Source: Bacteroidia bacterium
Lineage (GTDB): Bacteria; Bacteroidota; Bacteroidia; Chitinophagales; Saprospiraceae
DNA length: 64,000 bases
Direction of reading: 5' to 3'
Assembly (NCBI GenBank): GCA_030430845.1
Contig: JAUIKE010000003.1
Span: 1-64,000 of the forward strand
Made by a program: the position numbers and the translations under genes. Shown here in pieces: positions 60,330-64,000 of the stretch (its first letter is position 1; every line of letters starts with the position of its first letter). The notes under the pieces are model-generated. The model worked only from the letters and a program-made list of their open reading frames with translations, made no database searches and had not been told where the DNA came from.

Positions 60330-62726
60330 CTACTTTACTTCCCATTCATACAAGCCCGCAGATTTCTCTCCATTAACCAGTTCCAGTTTCATGGCCTTGG
60401 TTTTTACCTTCGGAAAGCTTACCCGGCTGGGTTTCCCATCCTCATTCACTGGATAGCTGCTCACTTTTACCGGCACCCAATCCCCGTTTTTCTGATAATA
60501 CAGCTTCCAGGAAAGCGGATAGATCACCCCCCCGTCATTGCTTTTGAACCAATAAACCGTACTTTCTGAGATTTCAGCCTCCTCCGGAAACTCATAGGTG
60601 ATCCAGCCGGTAGATTCCTTGATCGGCCACCAGTTGAAGTTGGTGACTTCCAGCGTAGGATTGTTATTGGGTTTGATCAGATCGTTTACAGCGTGCAGAG
60701 CTCCAGCCCGGCGATCTTTCGAGGTGGCGACTTTGCTGCGGGAAGCTAAGCTAGGATAAGGCCTGGGGGCTGCGGCTTTTTCCTCAGCCGGAATCCAAAC
60801 CAGCATATCAGAAGCACCTCGGTTGGCCCATGCATAGTAAGGAATAGCCTTAAACGGAATGCTCTGCTTATCAATCTTCCCCTTTGCATTTTCCAGCAGC
60901 GCATCAGCCTGTCCATGAATGGTCATGACACCGCCCAGCAAGTCTTTTTCATAGACCAGTTGGAAATCCTGCTTTCCATCTAAAAGCAGATTTGTGGCAT
61001 AGCCCAGATTATCCACACTTTCGACACAGAACACCACAGGCCCGGCCTGCAAGGCAATCCGGTTTTGATTGGTAGGGATCTCGGAGTGCGACTGGATGGT
61101 GCGTACCTCATAAGGGAAATCGATCTGCACCAGGTCTCCCTTTTTCCAGCTTTGCTCTACTACCGCATATCCTTTTTCCATGGTATACTCAACCGCTTTG
61201 CCATTGACGCGAATGATGGTTTTCCGGGAAGGGCCGGCAGTGAACGAGTAGAGATCAGAGGGAACGGGACGCTCACTCGCCCAACCCGGAATTCTGATAT
61301 GCAATGGGAAGCGTGTTGTGTTATCGCTGTTGATCTTGAGTTCTACCTGGCCGGACCAGGGGATCTGGCTACTTTGTTCGACCCTTACTTTTTGTCCTTT
61401 TATGTCGAACTCAGACTGGCTGGAGATGAACAAATTCACATAGAGTTTTTCTTCATCTTGTGCATAGATATAGCCTGGCACCGCAGGCAGGTAACGCGCC
61501 ACGTTTGATGGGCAGCAAGACGTGTTGAACCATTCGCTGCGCTGCGTTTTGCCCCTGGCCTCCATGCGGTTGGGGTAGAAAAATTCATCGCCGCCCAGCG
61601 ATACGCCCGACAGTACATTGTTGTACAAAGAGCGTTCCAGGACGTCCACATACTTGGCATCTCCGTGCATGAGGAACAGCCGGTAGTTCCAGAATACATT
61701 GGCAATGGCCGCGCAGGTTTCGTTGTAAGCGCGCAGGTTGGGTAGTTCGTACTCGCCACCGAATCCTTCATGGCCGCCGGCAGCGCCGATGCCTCCGATG
61801 ATGTACAATTTAGCATCTACGATATCATGCCACAGATTGTCCATGGCTTCGACATAAGCTACGTCGCCGGTCAGGGCGGCGATGTCAGCCATGCCTGCGT
61901 ACATGTATACGGCCCGCACGGAATGCCCGACTGCCTCGTCCTGTTCGGTCACTTTCTTGTGTGATTGATTGTAAGTTGTTTTGTGTTCATTCTCCCCTCT
62001 TTTATCGAGGAAAAACTTGGCCAGGTTGAGGTACCTTTTTTCGCCGGTAGCATTGTACAATTTAACCAGTCCTACTTCGATTTCCTGGTGGCCGGGCACA
62101 ACTTCTCGTTTGCCCCAGCCGAATTCCTTATCGACCAGATCGGCATTTTTGATAGCAATGTCCAGGAAACTACGTTTGCCGGTGGCTTCGAAATGAGCCA
62201 CAGCTGCCTCGTACATATGCCCCACGTTGTAGAGTTCGTGCGAGCCCTGTTCGATGGCTTCCCAGCGCCTGGCTTTGGAATCGCGATGCTCCTCCGAATC
62301 GCCGAGGATGGTTTTTACAGTGTACAGGTAGCCGTCCTCTTCCTGGGCTTCTCCTACATAGTAAATGAGCTTATCCAGGTAAGCTTCCAGTTCAGGGTCG
62401 GGATGCTCGGCCAGGGCGTAGGCAGCTCCTTCCATTACTTTAAATACATCTGAGTCATCATACCCCCTTCGAGTATTGAAGGTCCCTTCTTCCAGGCCTC
62501 CAGCCACTTTGAAGTTTTTGATACGGCCCGTTTCTTCGCTTCGTTGAAAAGCGATGGGGATGGTAACTTCCCGGTTGGTTTCTATGCGTTCTTTCCAGAA
62601 GGCATCTTTGATGGTCACATCTGTAAAAGGGACCGGATTAATCGGATAATAGGAATCTTGAGAAAACCCGGTTTTCCCTATAATAATTAAGCAAAAGGTC
62701 AGTAGGACCTGAATTGATCTTAGCAT
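60330..62726 (-). CDS. GH127-type beta-L-arabinofuranosidase
   Basis: A 798-aa secreted protein (signal VLLTFCLIIIGKTGFSQ). The catalytic set of GH127 is complete: Glu325 in GFGGEYELPN (position of the acid/base in the Bifidobacterium enzyme), NETC (Glu336, Cys338) and NTSCCPSN (Cys404, Cys405) for zinc and nucleophile. An alpha/alpha barrel (30-430), two beta domains, and a C-terminal F5/8-type beta domain (about 690-798; STVYWFKSNDGGVIYPLSWKLYY) that may bind sugar. It should release beta-L-arabinofuranose from oligosaccharides imported by SusCD. Confidence 0.88.
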   Translation of the reverse strand: MLRSIQVLLTFCLIIIGKTGFSQDSYYPINPVPFTDVTIKDAFWKERIETNREVTIPIAFQRSEETGRIKNFKVAGGLEEGTFNTRRGYDDSDVFKVMEGAAYALAEHPDPELEAYLDKLIYYVGEAQEEDGYLYTVKTILGDSEEHRDSKARRWEAIEQGSHELYNVGHMYEAAVAHFEATGKRSFLDIAIKNADLVDKEFGWGKREVVPGHQEIEVGLVKLYNATGEKRYLNLAKFFLDKRGENEHKTTYNQSHKKVTEQDEAVGHSVRAVYMYAGMADIAALTGDVAYVEAMDNLWHDIVDAKLYIIGGIGAAGGHEGFGGEYELPNLRAYNETCAAIANVFWNYRLFLMHGDAKYVDVLERSLYNNVLSGVSLGGDEFFYPNRMEARGKTQRSEWFNTSCCPSNVARYLPAVPGYIYAQDEEKLYVNLFISSQSEFDIKGQKVRVEQSSQIPWSGQVELKINSDNTTRFPLHIRIPGWASERPVPSDLYSFTAGPSRKTIIRVNGKAVEYTMEKGYAVVEQSWKKGDLVQIDFPYEVRTIQSHSEIPTNQNRIALQAGPVVFCVESVDNLGYATNLLLDGKQDFQLVYEKDLLGGVMTIHGQADALLENAKGKIDKQSIPFKAIPYYAWANRGASDMLVWIPAEEKAAAPRPYPSLASRSKVATSKDRRAGALHAVNDLIKPNNNPTLEVTNFNWWPIKESTGWITYEFPEEAEISESTVYWFKSNDGGVIYPLSWKLYYQKNGDWVPVKVSSYPVNEDGKPSRVSFPKVKTKAMKLELVNGEKSAGLYEWEVK

Positions 62727-62783
62727 TGGTTCATTATTTTTTATTAAGCTGGTTGACGGCGAGCCGCCTCCGTCTGTTCATGT

Positions 62784-62847
62784 GGCTGTCTCAAAAGACC
62801 TACGGCCTTTTTCGACAGCCAATAATATTTTTCAGGAGTCAGCCCCT
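62784..62847 (-). repeat. Half copy of the three-hairpin element next to susD
   Basis: GGCTGTC (62784-62790) pairs with GACAGCC (62814-62820), followed by AATAATATTTTT and GCCCC. It matches the left hairpin of the element at 3464 and reaches the stop codon of the SusD gene. Confidence 0.65.
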
Positions 62848-64000
62848 AGTAAATTTCGTCTAATGGATTCTGTACACTGATATTTCCGAAGTTAATCTCA
62901 TCATCCGGAATTTGCATGATGAAGCGGTACGAACGAGCCGGGATGGTAATCTTATCCCGGGCATCTCCTTCTTTGACCAGGTCTCTTTGCATGCGGATCA
63001 GATCAAACATGATTTGGCCTTCGGAATACAGTTCTTTTCTTCTTTCTATCCAGATGGCTTCCAGAAGTTCCGTCTGATCAGTTGTGGTGGTTGGGTTCAG
63101 AACATTGCGCTGAGTTTGCAGTTCATTGAGTAAGGTCAAAGCCTGAGCCGTTTGGCCCTGCTGAGCCAGCGCTTCAGCCTCGATCAGCCACATTTCAGCT
63201 GCACGCATGACGATCATATCTCCCAGGTAGTTAGAGCCGTCGTCTCTGAACTTGTTGGAGGCCCAGCCGGAGTCGATGTCCCCTTCTTCTTTATAGAAAA
63301 ACTGGTTGCGAACGTCCGAATCGTCGAACATATTGACGAATGATTCATTCACCCGCAGGGTTTCATCGCCAAAGACCGTACCGGCTGGACGATGCTGGTT
63401 GATATTCCATCTGGAAAACAGGTTGTTTGTTTGAATATTATCATTCTCCGTTTGACGGAAGCCCCACATCCATTCGGCGTTGGCTACATCAAAACCGCCT
63501 TGGAACTCCTCTCCGCTCATCAAGCTATAGCCGGCTCTCGCTGCATTAGCATGATTGGCCGCTTCTGTCCAGTTTTCCATGGTCAGATATACTTGGGCCA
63601 GGATGCCGTTCACGACATCTTTATTGATGTACTCCATGCTTGGGCGGTTGTAGTTCTGCAAATCACTGAGGGCTGTAGTCAGGTCGGATAATACTTGCTG
63701 ATAAACTTCTTGTACTGTACTGCGATCTTTTTGCTCTCTTTCCGGCGTAGCTCTGCTTAGATAAACAGGTACTCCGGGTTCATTAGAAGCGATGCTGTAA
63801 GTTTGCTGATAGTAGCGGATCAGGTTGAAATAAGCCCAGCCTCTGATCGCCAGGGTCTGTCCTTTGATCGAAGTAGCCAAATCTGGCTGATCGGTAAAAT
63901 TGCCGATTTCAGACAGTATGATGTTACAATTGTTGATCAATTTATAATGGTACAGCCAGGTATTACCGCTGAGCGAGCTTCCTGATTCGGTTCGAACCGA
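62846..64000 (-). CDS. SusD/RagB-type surface lipoprotein, partial
   Basis: The C-terminal 384 codons of a SusD-family protein; the frame stays open to the right edge, so the N-terminus, with its lipobox, is off-window. Typical motifs: GQTLAIRGWAYFNLIRYYQQTY, MVMRAAEMWLIEAEALAQQG and IWIERRKELYSEGQIMFDLIRMQR. It binds the glycan that the adjacent GH127 and sulfatases process; the matching SusC gene should lie just off the right edge. Confidence 0.93.
   Translation of the reverse strand, partial: SVRTESGSSLSGNTWLYHYKLINNCNIILSEIGNFTDQPDLATSIKGQTLAIRGWAYFNLIRYYQQTYSIASNEPGVPVYLSRATPEREQKDRSTVQEVYQQVLSDLTTALSDLQNYNRPSMEYINKDVVNGILAQVYLTMENWTEAANHANAARAGYSLMSGEEFQGGFDVANAEWMWGFRQTENDNIQTNNLFSRWNINQHRPAGTVFGDETLRVNESFVNMFDDSDVRNQFFYKEEGDIDSGWASNKFRDDGSNYLGDMIVMRAAEMWLIEAEALAQQGQTAQALTLLNELQTQRNVLNPTTTTDQTELLEAIWIERRKELYSEGQIMFDLIRMQRDLVKEGDARDKITIPARSYRFIMQIPDDEINFGNISVQNPLDEIY

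Noticed and set aside
63980-64000. GGTTCGAACC, tRNA T-arm-like
   Set aside because: Part of the SusD coding frame; no cloverleaf around it.

Overview
The window reads as chromosomal DNA of a marine or algal-associated Bacteroidetes bacterium, probably a relative of the Saprospiraceae/Lewinella group. The case rests on two SusC/SusD-type loci, many lipoprotein signals (LxxC), FtsX-type permeases with a PadR partner, few Shine-Dalgarno sequences and a short Bacteroidetes-type primary sigma factor. No rRNA or tRNA gene was recognised and no cas gene lies inside the window.

Region by region. 1-1184: the right-hand part of a CRISPR-like array whose repeats come in two lengths, nine of 68 bp followed by four of 36 bp. 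The long ones are the short one interrupted by a 32-bp hairpin. 1534-8299 (minus): M61 peptidase, cation/proton antiporter, MscS-like protein and a coiled-coil ATPase-like protein, separated by two MITE-like three-hairpin elements. 8417-13882: cytosine-deaminase-type enzyme, secreted esterase-like lipoprotein, FtsX-type permease with its PadR regulator. 14336-21941: SusC, SusD, xylose isomerase and a DASS/SLC13 transporter. 22191-28872: a two-component system, small secreted and membrane proteins, and a membrane-anchored HTH protein divergent from a secreted LamG-like protein. 29075-37380: an envelope-stress block made of a lipoprotein, an AI-2E family transporter, an ECF sigma factor behind a sigma-54-like promoter, DUF1328/YtxH/holin-like small membrane proteins, a PAS-rich sigma-54 activator and an AraC regulator. 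38241-42713: ABC ATPase plus a permease fused to an M1 peptidase. 42819-47125: a sulfatase, a carboxypeptidase-regulatory-domain protein, the primary sigma factor and a small nuclease-like protein.

47621-64000 (all minus) is a polysaccharide-utilisation locus. It starts off the right edge with SusC/SusD (SusD is cut by the window edge) and carries three DUF1680/GH127-type beta-L-arabinofuranosidase-like enzymes and five sulfatases (a sixth sits at 42819). A sulfated, arabinose-containing glycan is the simplest predicted substrate: sulfatases remove sulfate esters, GH127-type enzymes release L-arabinofuranose, and SusCD imports oligosaccharides.

Intergenic DNA is rich in structured repeats: the three-hairpin elements with different sequences but the same fold, four copies of a palindrome-plus-tail element centred on TTCGAA, a 56-bp perfect palindrome, and 7-bp tandem repeats. 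The most unusual object is the CRISPR array with hairpin-interrupted repeats.
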